A DNA stretch of 64,000 nt from Clostridia bacterium (GTDB taxonomy: Bacteria > Bacillota > Clostridia > Christensenellales > UBA1242), in contig JAFTMH010000001.1 in assembly GCA_017452445.1 (NCBI GenBank), positions 62,001-126,000 of the forward strand, in the 5' to 3' direction. The notes under the pieces are model-generated. The model was not told the DNA's origin. It worked only from the letters and a program-made list of their open reading frames with translations, and ran no database searches. This document shows, piece after piece, positions 27,701 through 35,764 of this stretch (position 1 is the first letter of the stretch; every line of letters begins with the position of its first letter). A program made the translations under genes and the position numbers.

Positions 27701-28552
27701 CCAATTTGATTTGTTTACTGCAAACACTCTGACTGTTGATGAGTTTAAGTTGATGATGTTGCATTCAAGCAATGGTTGTCCACCAAAGTCTGTGTTTCTG
27801 TTGAAAACTTCAATCCATTCAACATTTGTTGGTTGCAAAATATTGAATTTTGCAATCTTAACCAAACTTGTTGCTTCGCCAAGTGTAGTTTCACTTGCAA
27901 GATAACAAGCATAAGCAATGCCCTTGTCATCATCAACAGCAAGTTCGACAGCATTTGCAGCCATTTCTTTCAAGCCATCGCTGATCATATAATGTTCGCC
28001 AATTGCTTTCTTTGCCGCTTCATCTTCTTCGTTTGAACTCTTGATGTTTGCAATCTTGTCCCAACCTGTTGATGTCTTTTCGTAGATATCATAAGTCACT
28101 GTGTCAAGATAATAGTCCCCAACATTTCCTTCTGTTGTTGGAGGAACTGCACCGTGATGCCATTTTGCACCACTTTCACCTGTTGCCTTAACACCTGTTG
28201 ATACGCCGTTTACAGTCCAATAACCTTCTTCATCAATTTCAAATGTTGGCACTTGTGCTGGTCTGCCATAGTTTTCCATCACAATTACCCAATCATTTTC
28301 GCCCTTTTGGTAAAGAATGTAGTCGTCAGTGTCGATAAAAAAGTCACCGACTTTTGCATCAGTAAATTCTGTGTAATTTGTGCCTGACTTCCAGATTGTG
28401 CCGTCAGCACCATCTTTGCCGTTTTCTCCTTGTTTGCCACAAGCAGCAAGTGTCACACCACTTGCAAGGATTGTTGCACCAATGAGTGCTCCGGCCATAC
28501 CTTTTCTAAAAACATTGAAAGGTATTTTTTTCTTCTCTTTGTCTTTTGCCAT
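24734..28552 (-). CDS. Large secreted lipoprotein: Asp-box propeller, Big_3 and LamG-like domains
   Basis: A 1272-residue exported lipoprotein. The signal peptide ends in lipobox LAAC (Cys38), then a short collagen-like GENGKDGADG segment and two GDYYLDT-type modules (residues 50-180). Residues 190-560 look like a sialidase-type beta-propeller with two Asp boxes (STDGATW near 378, SEDGKTW near 429). Four Big_3 immunoglobulin-like domains and two copies of a LamG-like domain (SQYIDTGL...GNWIF) alternate to the C terminus. It probably binds or processes host or plant glycans. The start is ATG 28552 with GGGAG upstream. It lies inside the cell-wall cluster, suggesting insertion. Confidence 0.8.
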   Translation of the reverse strand: MAKDKEKKKIPFNVFRKGMAGALIGATILASGVTLAACGKQGENGKDGADGTIWKSGTNYTEFTDAKVGDFFIDTDDYILYQKGENDWVIVMENYGRPAQVPTFEIDEEGYWTVNGVSTGVKATGESGAKWHHGAVPPTTEGNVGDYYLDTVTYDIYEKTSTGWDKIANIKSSNEEDEAAKKAIGEHYMISDGLKEMAANAVELAVDDDKGIAYACYLASETTLGEATSLVKIAKFNILQPTNVEWIEVFNRNTDFGGQPLLECNIINLNSSTVRVFAVNKSNWKYYYKDVNKATNAVGQLKEVKFKTSDNSDAVEFSKTTVNQYISSISGKAFGELQITTKIIEVDGYFYTTAVGGGDTSNVLFLKSTDGATWTLQSVINQKTNYEAMLAHHDGKFWVFSRDGVTTPTTATKQKLMYSEDGKTWTQSNLALTVSDTRPYLFNYQGDLYLAYSSPMPTDYSTIRNWRCNVHIGKIYSYTDDDGTVKQGFQEIAYKESKFGIVYYALHDWYGNMIMLYSSGEMHPTEGLMGSWSQGKDCLNYTIVHSQEPELSFKKLEEIIITALPNVTTYNVGDTFDKTGLTIRARYNNGSYQTLTTGFDVSSPDMSVKGTQTVVVSYQGKTVTFDITVTEVEKVLQSIEIASQPTKRAYVLGETFDPTGLVVLANFNVGGAKTLSSGEYSLSTPDMSTVGTKQITVTYLFAGTTKVATFEITVSEELLDYVALNSIVADGSQYIDTGLKVKSNTKVVVKMERPTNDDMDASGKWLFSAAANGGQSNLFGLCLKQNDAFVLDMGGERVNTGTINWQDGANTITIAHGEYLINGGALTSANTSALQAPTTSTNNLYILSSPTTSATTYLKATIYEVSIYEGNTLVMHLIPAQQPDGDRKIGFYDTVSGNWIFQKVGSNFVEGEAEVVKALSDIQVTTHPTTTTYALNQAFDPTGLAVTATFEGGSTKVLDSDEYQLSTPDMTTAGQKTITVTCTIGEVTKTTTFNITVENVEKTIQSIAVSTMPTKTSYSIGETFSADGLKVVTKFNLGADEEISGYTLSSPDMSTVGTKTVTVTYEADEQTFTTTFEITVAELPYTALEYVTGTGEQYIDTGLTLKSNTKVVITMDKPSNEALGNGWIVNAGGSSKQLGFCAQANGAYVLDIGGKRYNTGTINWQEGKNTLVIGNGEFTINGGALVSGLNVTATQPSSTSKLMLFTSVDTTNNKYIATNIYSIAIYEGDALVMNLIPAQERDGQTRVGFYDTVSGNWIFSAASGTAFAGPTA

Positions 28553-28579
28553 TTTTGTCTCCCTTTTCCATTTTGTTTT

Positions 28580-28609
28580 AGTATACCCAAGTACTGCAAT
28601 AATAGTCAC
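28580..28609 (-). promoter_or_regulatory. Candidate promoter of the large lipoprotein
   Basis: GTGACT, an 18-nt spacer and TATACT, 27 nt upstream of the start codon. The -10 is inside a GTATACCC direct repeat (28581-28588 and 28615-28622), which may be an operator. Confidence 0.4.
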
Positions 28610-28672
28610 TTTGAGTATACCCCCCCGAAGCAAAAAGTCAAACAAATTGGGTAATGTTGTCGTTTTGTAAAA

Positions 28673-28702
28673 CAAAAAAAGACAGGGACTGTTGCCCTGC
28701 CT
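28673..28702 (-). terminator. Terminator of the APH-type kinase gene
   Basis: An 8-bp stem AGGCAGGG / CCCTGTCT with a 7-nt loop, followed by seven U residues on the minus strand. Confidence 0.75.
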
Positions 28703-28723
28703 GTGATTTGTTGTTGTTTTTTG

Positions 28724-29569
28724 TCAACAGATGCTAATGTTTGTGCACTTATCCACATTTTTGTCTGCATACAAAGACAAAAGTTTGTTTATATTGTCCA
28801 AACAATGTTCTCTCTTGTCATCAAATTTGACAATGTTTTTAAAGTGTCTTACATTGACAACAAGTTCGATTAACACCACTTCTTTTTCATCAATCGCTTT
28901 GCCATAACCTGCAACCATTGCATCATAAATCGTTCTGTCAAAGAAATACATATGTACAAACTCGATTTCGGGTATGTAATATTCCATATTGCCAAAGTCG
29001 ATAATGCCTGACACTTTGTTGTCGCTTCCAATCATAATGTTTCCAGCATTCAAATCGCCATGTGTTGTGCAGAATGGCTTTGCCTGGATAAGTTGTTGAT
29101 ATCTAGGTTTCAATTCGACAAGTTTTGCAAATGTCTTTTCATCTAAATAATCTTTGATAATCCCCAAACTTCTTTCATACTTTGCCAAGTTTATGCCAAC
29201 TTCTTCATCTTTGTTTCCGTCAGATTGAATGCTGTGCATTTCTCTCAAAAATTTCGCCAAAGTTTCGCCAATTGCCACTTTGTCTGCATCTGTCAAATCT
29301 CCAACTTTCTTTCGCAACTCTTCGCCCAGAATACATTCTTCAATCATCGCCCCAAATGGAAACTCTTTGCAAGGTTCGACCAACTGATAAATCTTTGGAT
29401 AGTTGACTGCTGAGATTTTTCCATCAGTCTTTTTCATTTTTTCAAAAAGAGCTTTGTATGTGCCAAACGAATCTTCCCTTTTGCCAACAACAGCGACCTT
29501 GCCATCTTCAAGCAAATAAGCATCTCCGGCAGAACCAACCCCCAATTTTTTCCCAAGTTTTAATTCCAT
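28724..29569 (-). CDS. APH/choline-kinase-fold phosphotransferase
   Basis: A 281-residue kinase-like protein of the aminoglycoside phosphotransferase superfamily. A glycine loop (KLGVGSAGDAYLLEDGKVAVVGK, with the ATP-binding Lys), the catalytic loop THGDLNAGNIM near residue 180 and the metal-binding IDFGN near 200 are present. The substrate cannot be told; it may be a small molecule or antibiotic. The start is ATG 29569 with GGGAGG 7 nt upstream. Its promoter is nearly identical to that of the Nudix gene next to it. Confidence 0.82.
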   Translation of the reverse strand: MELKLGKKLGVGSAGDAYLLEDGKVAVVGKREDSFGTYKALFEKMKKTDGKISAVNYPKIYQLVEPCKEFPFGAMIEECILGEELRKKVGDLTDADKVAIGETLAKFLREMHSIQSDGNKDEEVGINLAKYERSLGIIKDYLDEKTFAKLVELKPRYQQLIQAKPFCTTHGDLNAGNIMIGSDNKVSGIIDFGNMEYYIPEIEFVHMYFFDRTIYDAMVAGYGKAIDEKEVVLIELVVNVRHFKNIVKFDDKREHCLDNINKLLSLYADKNVDKCTNISIC

Positions 29570-29587
29570 AATTTCCTCCCGATGGAC

Positions 29588-29615
29588 ATTATAACACAAA
29601 AAAAGCAAAAGTAAA
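29588..29615 (-). promoter_or_regulatory. Promoter of the APH-type kinase gene (copy 1 of a duplicated promoter)
   Basis: TTTACT, a 16-nt spacer and TATAAT, 18 nt upstream of the start. About 50 bp around it match the promoter at 30139-30166 with only a few differences, down to the GGGAGG ribosome site. Confidence 0.8.
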
Positions 29616-29645
29616 GACAATTTGTGTTTCCTTCTGCTTGTAAAA

Positions 29646-29679
29646 CAAAAAAAATGTATGCACATTTGCACACATTTTT
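29646..29679 (-). terminator. Terminator of the Nudix gene (near-identical to that at 30791)
   Basis: Stem TGTGTGCA / TGCATACA with loop AATG, flanked by A and U runs, 7 nt past the Nudix stop codon. Confidence 0.8.
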
Positions 29680-29685
29680 CGTTTT

Positions 29686-30120
29686 TCACTTTATACTTTC
29701 AAGAAACAATTGCAGTGCTTTTTGGTGATAAGGCAAAGGCAAAAGGTGTTCCACATCTTTCAAATCAACTTCTTCAACGATATGACCTTCTTCAGTAGGT
29801 TCGCCAATCTTTTCGCCCAACTCAACAACAAAGAAGTTTGCAAGAGATTCGAGTGGCCACTTACCTGCCGCAAGCCAAAAACAGTCAACCGTAACAAATG
29901 GAGTTATCTTTGCCAACTTGTAACCGGCTTCTTCAATAAACTCTCTTGCCAAACATTGCTCAAAGTTTTCGCCTCCTTCAATGCCGCCTCCAACAAAAGA
30001 ATATTGTCCTTTTTTCTTAACCAAAAGCATTTTGCCATCTCTAAGGCAAATACCAAAGCAAGTTTTACGAAAATCGTATTTCCTGCCTTCCAATTTTTCT
30101 CCAATAACAATTTTTTCCAT
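29686..30120 (-). CDS. Nudix hydrolase
   Basis: A 144-residue protein with the Nudix box GGIEGGENFEQCLAREFIEE, followed by AGY (about residues 48-70), which binds metal and cleaves nucleoside diphosphate derivatives. The exact substrate is unknown. The start is ATG 30120 with GGGAGG 8 nt upstream. It is a single-gene unit with its own promoter and terminator within a three-gene accessory cassette between the large lipoprotein gene and ftsW. Confidence 0.88.
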   Translation of the reverse strand: MEKIVIGEKLEGRKYDFRKTCFGICLRDGKMLLVKKKGQYSFVGGGIEGGENFEQCLAREFIEEAGYKLAKITPFVTVDCFWLAAGKWPLESLANFFVVELGEKIGEPTEEGHIVEEVDLKDVEHLLPLPYHQKALQLFLESIK

Positions 30121-30138
30121 TTTATCCTCCCGGTGGAC

Positions 30139-30166
30139 ATTATAGCACAAAAAAAGCAAAAGTAAA
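30139..30166 (-). promoter_or_regulatory. Promoter of the Nudix gene (copy 2 of a duplicated promoter)
   Basis: TTTACT, a 16-nt spacer and TATAAT; nearly identical to the promoter at 29588-29615. Confidence 0.8.
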
Positions 30167-30180
30167 TACAATTTGTGTTT

Positions 30181-30759
30181 TTATAAATTGTTTATATTTT
30201 GTTTTACATTTTCTACAAATTCACCAAGCACTTCCATTTGATTGTGCGAAGTGTCGATAAAAGTTATGTTGTTTTTTTTGCAAAACTCTTTATTTTTTTT
30301 GCTTTGTTTTATCCACCCTGCACACCATCTCAAAAGAGTGTCGTCATCAAGCCGTTTTGTCCAGCCATAGGTCTCTAAATTTTTTTCATATTTTCTTATT
30401 TCATCAAAAAACTCTTCAGGTGAAATTAGTGTTTTGCCCACACAAACAACTTTCACATTTTCATTTTGATTCAATGCCAACAAACACTCATCACTAAGCC
30501 CACCACCTTCAACAACATGATGTTCGCTTTTGTTTTTTGTATTTATTAAAATCTCAAAATATTCTTTTATAAAAGCTGACAGTTGCTTTTGGCTTGTTTC
30601 GCTTCTAGAAAAATTGATGTTGAGTTCTGGAAATACCTTTTCAAATGCCATAATGACAAGATCCAATGTTATTTTTCTCACTCCACCAATTTCTCTTTGC
30701 AACATGTTGGTAAGTGTGCTTTTTCCACACCTGCTTTCCCCAAAAATGACCAAATTCAT
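30181..30759 (-). CDS. P-loop nucleotide kinase-like protein
   Basis: A 192-residue protein with a P-loop GESRCGKST at residues 7-15 and helical C-terminal half rich in Trp and Lys. It resembles small AAA/zeta-like or adenylate-kinase-fold kinases; the substrate is unknown. The start is ATG 30759 with GAGGTG about 9 nt upstream; an upstream TTG would add five residues. A TATAAT at 30785-30790 with a poor -35 lies upstream, overlapping the ftsW terminator region. Confidence 0.75.
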   Translation of the reverse strand: MNLVIFGESRCGKSTLTNMLQREIGGVRKITLDLVIMAFEKVFPELNINFSRSETSQKQLSAFIKEYFEILINTKNKSEHHVVEGGGLSDECLLALNQNENVKVVCVGKTLISPEEFFDEIRKYEKNLETYGWTKRLDDDTLLRWCAGWIKQSKKNKEFCKKNNITFIDTSHNQMEVLGEFVENVKQNINNL

Positions 30760-30790
30760 AAACTTGCACCTCAATTATGCAACAATTATA

Positions 30791-30825
30791 ACACACAAAC
30801 AAAAAAATGTATGCACATTTGCACA
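30791..30825 (-). terminator. Terminator of ftsW (near-identical to that at 29646)
   Basis: The same 20-nt hairpin as at 29655-29674 occurs at 30798-30817, with A and U runs, just after the ftsW stop. Confidence 0.8.
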
Positions 30826-30833
30826 CACTTTTT

Positions 30834-31952
30834 TTATTTTTGATTTGATTGTCTTGCAACATTAAGCACCACTCCAATCGCTGCCATAAACACTGCAACC
30901 GAAGTGCCACCAGAAGAAATAAATGGAAGCGGCAACCCTGTTGGTGGGATTGACCCCGTAACTACAGCAACATTGAGCAGTGTTTGCACACCTATCACAA
31001 GACCGACTCCACATGCAAGCAAACTTCCAAACCTGTCTTTGGCATTGAGTGCAACTTTGAAGATTGCAAAAACCAACATTGCAAAAACTCCAAGCAGGCA
31101 AACTACGCCAACAAATCCAATTTCTTCGCCTATGATTGAAAAAATAAAATCACTTTCGGCAAATGGCAAAAACAAATATTTTTGACGAGAGTTAAACAAC
31201 CCAACACCAAACAGCCCACCGTTGCCAAGCCCATACAACGACTGAATCAGTTGAAACCCTTCGCCAAGTGGTGAAGCCCACGGATCAAGAAAAGCAAACA
31301 ATCGCTTCAAACGGTAAGGTTCGGCAACAATCAAGAGTGGCACACAAACTGTTGCAATCGAAGAAAACAACATTGTATGTTTTTTGCTCATTCCACCCAC
31401 AATCAACATAAACATTGTCACCAAAGCAAGACACATTGTCACACTCATACTTGGTTCGATAATGACAAGCGCGCACAAAATCCCTGCCACTGCAAAAGGA
31501 TAAAGCAGCCCTTTGAAAGATTTGATTTTGTTATGATTTTTCGACAAATATGCAGCCAGCATCAGCACTAGGGCAAACTTGGCAAGTTCGGACGGCTGAA
31601 TTGAAAGCCCAAACAAATTGACCCATCTGCTTGCGCCAAAACTTTTGACGCCAAAACCGGGCACAAAAACAAGCACCAAAAACACTATGCTGATTGCAAA
31701 AATGACATATCTAAATTTAAGCAAAATGTGATAGTCAACCAAAGCAAGCACGCCCATTGCAAAAAGACCAAGCACCACACCAAACAACTGTTTACACAAA
31801 AAGAAATATTGATTGCCGTATTTGTATTGTGCCGAATAACTGCTTGCACTGTAAACCATCACGCAACCAAACACCACCAAAAACAAAACCAGCAAAACAA
31901 TGCAAATTTCTTGTTTTGAAAAGTGCAGTTTGTTGTTTTTAGTTTTGACCAT
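30834..31952 (-). CDS. ftsW: SEDS peptidoglycan glycosyltransferase FtsW
   Basis: A 372-residue polytopic SEDS protein polymerising lipid II at the septum. Ten hydrophobic segments, the motif VYSASSYSA in the first helix, GASRWVNLFGLSIQPSELAKFALV and the C-terminal GLPLPFISSGGTS are typical. Its start overlaps the murD stop by 14 nt, placing it in the wall operon, so FtsW is more likely than RodA or SpoVE. It is the last gene of the run. Confidence 0.92.
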   Translation of the reverse strand: MVKTKNNKLHFSKQEICIVLLVLFLVVFGCVMVYSASSYSAQYKYGNQYFFLCKQLFGVVLGLFAMGVLALVDYHILLKFRYVIFAISIVFLVLVFVPGFGVKSFGASRWVNLFGLSIQPSELAKFALVLMLAAYLSKNHNKIKSFKGLLYPFAVAGILCALVIIEPSMSVTMCLALVTMFMLIVGGMSKKHTMLFSSIATVCVPLLIVAEPYRLKRLFAFLDPWASPLGEGFQLIQSLYGLGNGGLFGVGLFNSRQKYLFLPFAESDFIFSIIGEEIGFVGVVCLLGVFAMLVFAIFKVALNAKDRFGSLLACGVGLVIGVQTLLNVAVVTGSIPPTGLPLPFISSGGTSVAVFMAAIGVVLNVARQSNQK

Positions 31953-33243
31953 CGGTCGCCCCCAAAATCAAATTTGCAAAGCAATCCCCTCTTTCGGCAT
32001 AACTTGAAAATTGGTCAAAACTTGAACAAGCCGGCGAAAGCAAAACCACATCACCTTTTTGTGCAATTTGCACACAAAACAACACAGCATCTTCAAACTT
32101 TTCAAACAAACAGCAATCGCGATCAAATTTTGTTGCGACTTGAAAAATGTTGTTTCCATCTTCGCCAAAGCAAACGACTTTTTTAAGGCAGGAAACATCT
32201 TCAAAAATTGGTGAATAGTCACACTCTTTGCTTCTGCCACCAAGCAACAGCAAAATCGGTTTGTCCTTGAAAGTTTGCACGGCAGCAACAGTAGACGAAA
32301 CATTTGTTGCTTTGCTGTCATCTATATAAACAACACCTTCAAGTTCGCCCAGAACTTTCATGCGATGATCTGCTGGCACAAATGAAGAAACAGCTTTTTC
32401 AACAACTTCTTTTTTGATTTTAAATTGACAAACAAGTGCAATTGCAGCCAAAACATTTTCTAAATTTTTCTCGCCTTTAAGCGAAATTTTTTCAATGTCC
32501 AAAACAGCCCTTTTGTTTGCAAAAATCTGTCCGTTTGATGCAAAAACACCCCTTTTTAGTGCTTTTTTTGAAAAATAGTTGCATTTTCTATCCCAAAACA
32601 TACTTCTTGCAACATTGTCATCAAAATTAAGCCAAATCGGGCGATTTTTTGGCATTTTTTGTGCGATTTTGCTCTTAACTCGCAAATATTCTTCAAAGGT
32701 TTTGTGTCTGTCTAAATGGTCCGGTTTTACATTCAGCACACAAGCAACATCTGGACAAAACCAAACACTTGTTTCAAGTTGAAAGTTGCTTACTTCACAA
32801 ACGACAACATCATCTTTTTTGACTTGCTCACACACGGCCGAAAATGGAAGCCCAATGTTTCCACAAAGAAAATTTTTTACACCTGCTTCTTTCAAAATTT
32901 TTGCCGTCAGCATTGCTGTTGTTGTTTTTCCGTTGGTGCCGGTTATTGCCAAAATTTTTCCTTTGCAAAATTGAAAAGCAAGATCAAGTTCGGATATTAT
33001 CGGGGTTTTTGTTTCAACAAAATGCTCAACAAGTTTGTTTCCCAAACATTTGATGCCTGGACTTATGACCACAAAATCATATTGCTTGTCCTGTGGGTTG
33101 CGTTCAAACCCAACATACTCAAAACACCTCAAATCGTCATCATAAAAACTCACATTTGCTTTGTGAGCCTCAAGCAATTTTATTGCACTTCGCCCACTCG
33201 CCCCAAGCCCATAAACCAAAACTTTTTTGTTTTTCAATCTCAT
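31939..33243 (-). CDS. murD: UDP-N-acetylmuramoylalanine--D-glutamate ligase
   Basis: A 434-residue cytosolic ligase adding D-Glu to UDP-MurNAc-L-Ala. A Rossmann-like start (KVLVYGLGASGRSAIKLL), the ATP motif ITGTNGKTTTAMLTAKIL (about residue 110) and LNVKPDHLDRH are present. The start at ATG 33243 has AAGGA 10 nt upstream; a TTG at 33267 overlapping mraY is less likely. It is coupled to ftsW downstream. Confidence 0.95.
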   Translation of the reverse strand: MRLKNKKVLVYGLGASGRSAIKLLEAHKANVSFYDDDLRCFEYVGFERNPQDKQYDFVVISPGIKCLGNKLVEHFVETKTPIISELDLAFQFCKGKILAITGTNGKTTTAMLTAKILKEAGVKNFLCGNIGLPFSAVCEQVKKDDVVVCEVSNFQLETSVWFCPDVACVLNVKPDHLDRHKTFEEYLRVKSKIAQKMPKNRPIWLNFDDNVARSMFWDRKCNYFSKKALKRGVFASNGQIFANKRAVLDIEKISLKGEKNLENVLAAIALVCQFKIKKEVVEKAVSSFVPADHRMKVLGELEGVVYIDDSKATNVSSTVAAVQTFKDKPILLLLGGRSKECDYSPIFEDVSCLKKVVCFGEDGNNIFQVATKFDRDCCLFEKFEDAVLFCVQIAQKGDVVLLSPACSSFDQFSSYAERGDCFANLILGATDGQN

Positions 33244-33263
33244 TTTGTCGTTGTCCTTGTCTA

Positions 33264-34229
33264 TCAAATTTCAACGGCAAGATATCCTGCAAGCACAGCC
33301 AGGCAAACAGCCGTTGTTATAAGTATATATACGACGACAATTTTGTTTTCATTCACTCCTTTTTTCTCAAAATGATGATGAAGTGGCGCCATCAAAAACA
33401 CCCTCTTTTTTGTCCTTTTGTAATGCAAAACTTGAATGATGTCCGAAACGGCCGATGCAACAAACATAATCCCAACAATCGGCAACAACAAAACTTGTCC
33501 ACTTGCAAGAGCAATCATGCCAACAAAACCACCAAGTGCAAGCGAACCCGTGTCCCCCATAAAAATTTTTGCTGGATAACTGTTGAATGCCAAAAAGCCA
33601 AGCAATCCACCACACATGCCAAAACAAAGCATTGCAAGATTGTTGACTTCGAGCAAGGTTGAAAAACTTAGCAAAATGCCAAAACACAACAAACAGACAA
33701 AAGAAACTCCCCCAGCCAACCCATCAAGCCCATCTGTAAGATTTACACTGTTTGTTGTTGCAACCATCACCAAAATTGAAAGTGGAATTATCCAAAACCC
33801 AATGTCAAACTGCCATGCAAAAAAAGTCAAAGTTGTTCTGCCTGAAAAATAAAGATACATCGACACAGCCAAAGCGATGCCAACTTGTCCAACAATTTTT
33901 TGATAAGGTTTCAATCCTGCATTGTGTCTATGTTTTATTTTGATAAAATCATCTAAAAATCCAAGCAGAGCATAAGAAAAAGTTATCAAAATGACAAACC
34001 AAGCCAAAAACTGATCTTTTTCAAACAAAAAGCAACCTGCAAGCAACAGTGCAAGCAGAAAAATAAACCCACCCATGGTTGGTGTCCCTTCCTTGCTTGC
34101 ATGCTTGTCCACATAACCAAGAATGCTTTGTGAAGCCTTCAGTTTTTTGCAAACACAAAGCACTACTGGTGCAATAACACATGAAAAAATCATGCAAATC
34201 AAAACACAAACAACATACTTAACACTCAT
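33264..34229 (-). CDS. mraY: Phospho-N-acetylmuramoyl-pentapeptide transferase
   Basis: A 321-residue polytopic membrane enzyme making lipid I from UDP-MurNAc-pentapeptide and undecaprenyl phosphate. Motifs KEGTPTMGG (near residue 45), LGFLDDFIK, NSVNLTDGLDGLA and the C-terminal APLHHHFE are all present. The start is ATG 34229, overlapping the murE end by 11 nt. Confidence 0.97.
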   Translation of the reverse strand: MSVKYVVCVLICMIFSCVIAPVVLCVCKKLKASQSILGYVDKHASKEGTPTMGGFIFLLALLLAGCFLFEKDQFLAWFVILITFSYALLGFLDDFIKIKHRHNAGLKPYQKIVGQVGIALAVSMYLYFSGRTTLTFFAWQFDIGFWIIPLSILVMVATTNSVNLTDGLDGLAGGVSFVCLLCFGILLSFSTLLEVNNLAMLCFGMCGGLLGFLAFNSYPAKIFMGDTGSLALGGFVGMIALASGQVLLLPIVGIMFVASAVSDIIQVLHYKRTKKRVFLMAPLHHHFEKKGVNENKIVVVYILITTAVCLAVLAGYLAVEI

Positions 34230-35673
34230 ATCCTTGCCTCTTTTCTGCCTGTGGTGATTTTGTTGATTGAAAATATCTGTAAACTGCCTCAAAATCACTG
34301 TAAGGTCTTTTTTCGGTGCCAACTTCTTGATATTTTTCGGCACCTTTTCCGGACACAATCACAATGTCCCCCTCTTTGGCATAATCAAGCATTTTGGTGA
34401 TTGCTTTTTCTCGGTCTGGTTCAACAAAATGTGGACAGTCAATCCCCTCTTCAATGTCTCTGATGATGTCCATCGACTTTTCAAGTCTTGGATTGTCATC
34501 GGTCAGACAAACCATGTCTGCAAGCTGACTTGCGATTTTTCCCATTTGAGGACGCTTGGTTTTGTCTCGATTTCCGCCACACCCAAACACAATAAAAACT
34601 TTTTGCTTTGCAAGTTTTCTCGCTGCCGAAACAACATTCAAAATCCCATCTGGCGAATGGGCATAGTCAATCACCACATACTTGCCAGCAACATTCATCA
34701 CATTGAACCTGCCCTCAATCGGTCTGATGCCGTTTATGCCGTTTGCAAGTTGTCTTTCATCAAGCCCAAGCGCAAACCCAACACTCAGTGCTGCCAAAGT
34801 GTTGTAAACATTATATTCGCCAACCAATCCGTTTTTGACTTCGACAATATGGTCACAAACATTTGCTACAAATTTGTTTCCACCAAGTTGACAATTTATA
34901 TCAATTGCAAAAGCATCACTTGGATTTTTTATGCCATAAGTCAAAATCGGCACTTGTGAAACCTGCAAAAGTTTTTTTGCTCTCTCATCATCAACGCAAA
35001 CAATCACAGTTTTGACATTTTCCTTTTTAAAAAATGAAAGTTTTGTTTTTTCATATTCTTCCATCGTTTGAAAATAATCCAAATGGTCTTGAGTTATGTT
35101 TGTCAACACTGCAACATCAAACTTGATTCCTTCAACTCTTTTTTGATCAACGGCATGAGCAGAAACTTCCATAACAACAATCTCTACCCCACTCTCTTGC
35201 ATAAGTGCAAAAGTCTTGTGCAAAAAATCAGCATCTGGCGTTGTCAAAGGTGACTGAAATTCTTTGCCATCAAAAAATACACCACTTGTGCCAACAACAC
35301 CAACCTTGACACCATTTCGCTTAAACATCTGTGCGACAATGTGCGAAGTAGATGTTTTTCCGTTTGTGCCACACACTGCAACCATCTTCATTTTATCACA
35401 AGCAGCCCCATAAAAATTTTTGCAAGCAAGTGAAAAAACTTTGCGAACATCTTTCAGTTGACAGCACCCTTCAACATCAAAGTTTGAAAAGCAAAGTCGC
35501 GCACCTCTATCGTTGGCAAGTTTGCAAGCGTCTTCTGCTTTTTGTCTGTTTGCTGTCAAACAAAAAAACACATCACCTTTGCCTACTTTTTCTGCCTCTC
35601 GCTTTATGTCGACAACTTCCATTTCTTCAAATTGAGGCAAACAATTTTCCCCAAGCAAATTTTTAAGTTTCAC
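34219..35673 (-). CDS. murE: UDP-MurNAc-tripeptide synthetase (meso-DAP adding)
   Basis: A 484-residue ligase adding the third amino acid to the stem peptide. ATP motif VCGTNGKTSTSHIV near residue 100, and TDDNPRLEKSM near residue 385; DNPR is the motif that selects meso-diaminopimelate rather than lysine. The start is GTG 35673 with AAGGAGG 5 nt upstream, giving the usual MKLKNLL N terminus; a TTG further up would add 19 unsupported residues. Confidence 0.96.
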   Translation of the reverse strand: MKLKNLLGENCLPQFEEMEVVDIKREAEKVGKGDVFFCLTANRQKAEDACKLANDRGARLCFSNFDVEGCCQLKDVRKVFSLACKNFYGAACDKMKMVAVCGTNGKTSTSHIVAQMFKRNGVKVGVVGTSGVFFDGKEFQSPLTTPDADFLHKTFALMQESGVEIVVMEVSAHAVDQKRVEGIKFDVAVLTNITQDHLDYFQTMEEYEKTKLSFFKKENVKTVIVCVDDERAKKLLQVSQVPILTYGIKNPSDAFAIDINCQLGGNKFVANVCDHIVEVKNGLVGEYNVYNTLAALSVGFALGLDERQLANGINGIRPIEGRFNVMNVAGKYVVIDYAHSPDGILNVVSAARKLAKQKVFIVFGCGGNRDKTKRPQMGKIASQLADMVCLTDDNPRLEKSMDIIRDIEEGIDCPHFVEPDREKAITKMLDYAKEGDIVIVSGKGAEKYQEVGTEKRPYSDFEAVYRYFQSTKSPQAEKRQGYEC

Positions 35674-35764
35674 ATCTTCCTCCTTGTGCCAAACTATTTT
35701 AGATTTCTTTTTTGCAAATGCAGCCGCCAAGTCAAAATAAGTTTTTTTTAGACAAAAAAATCAA

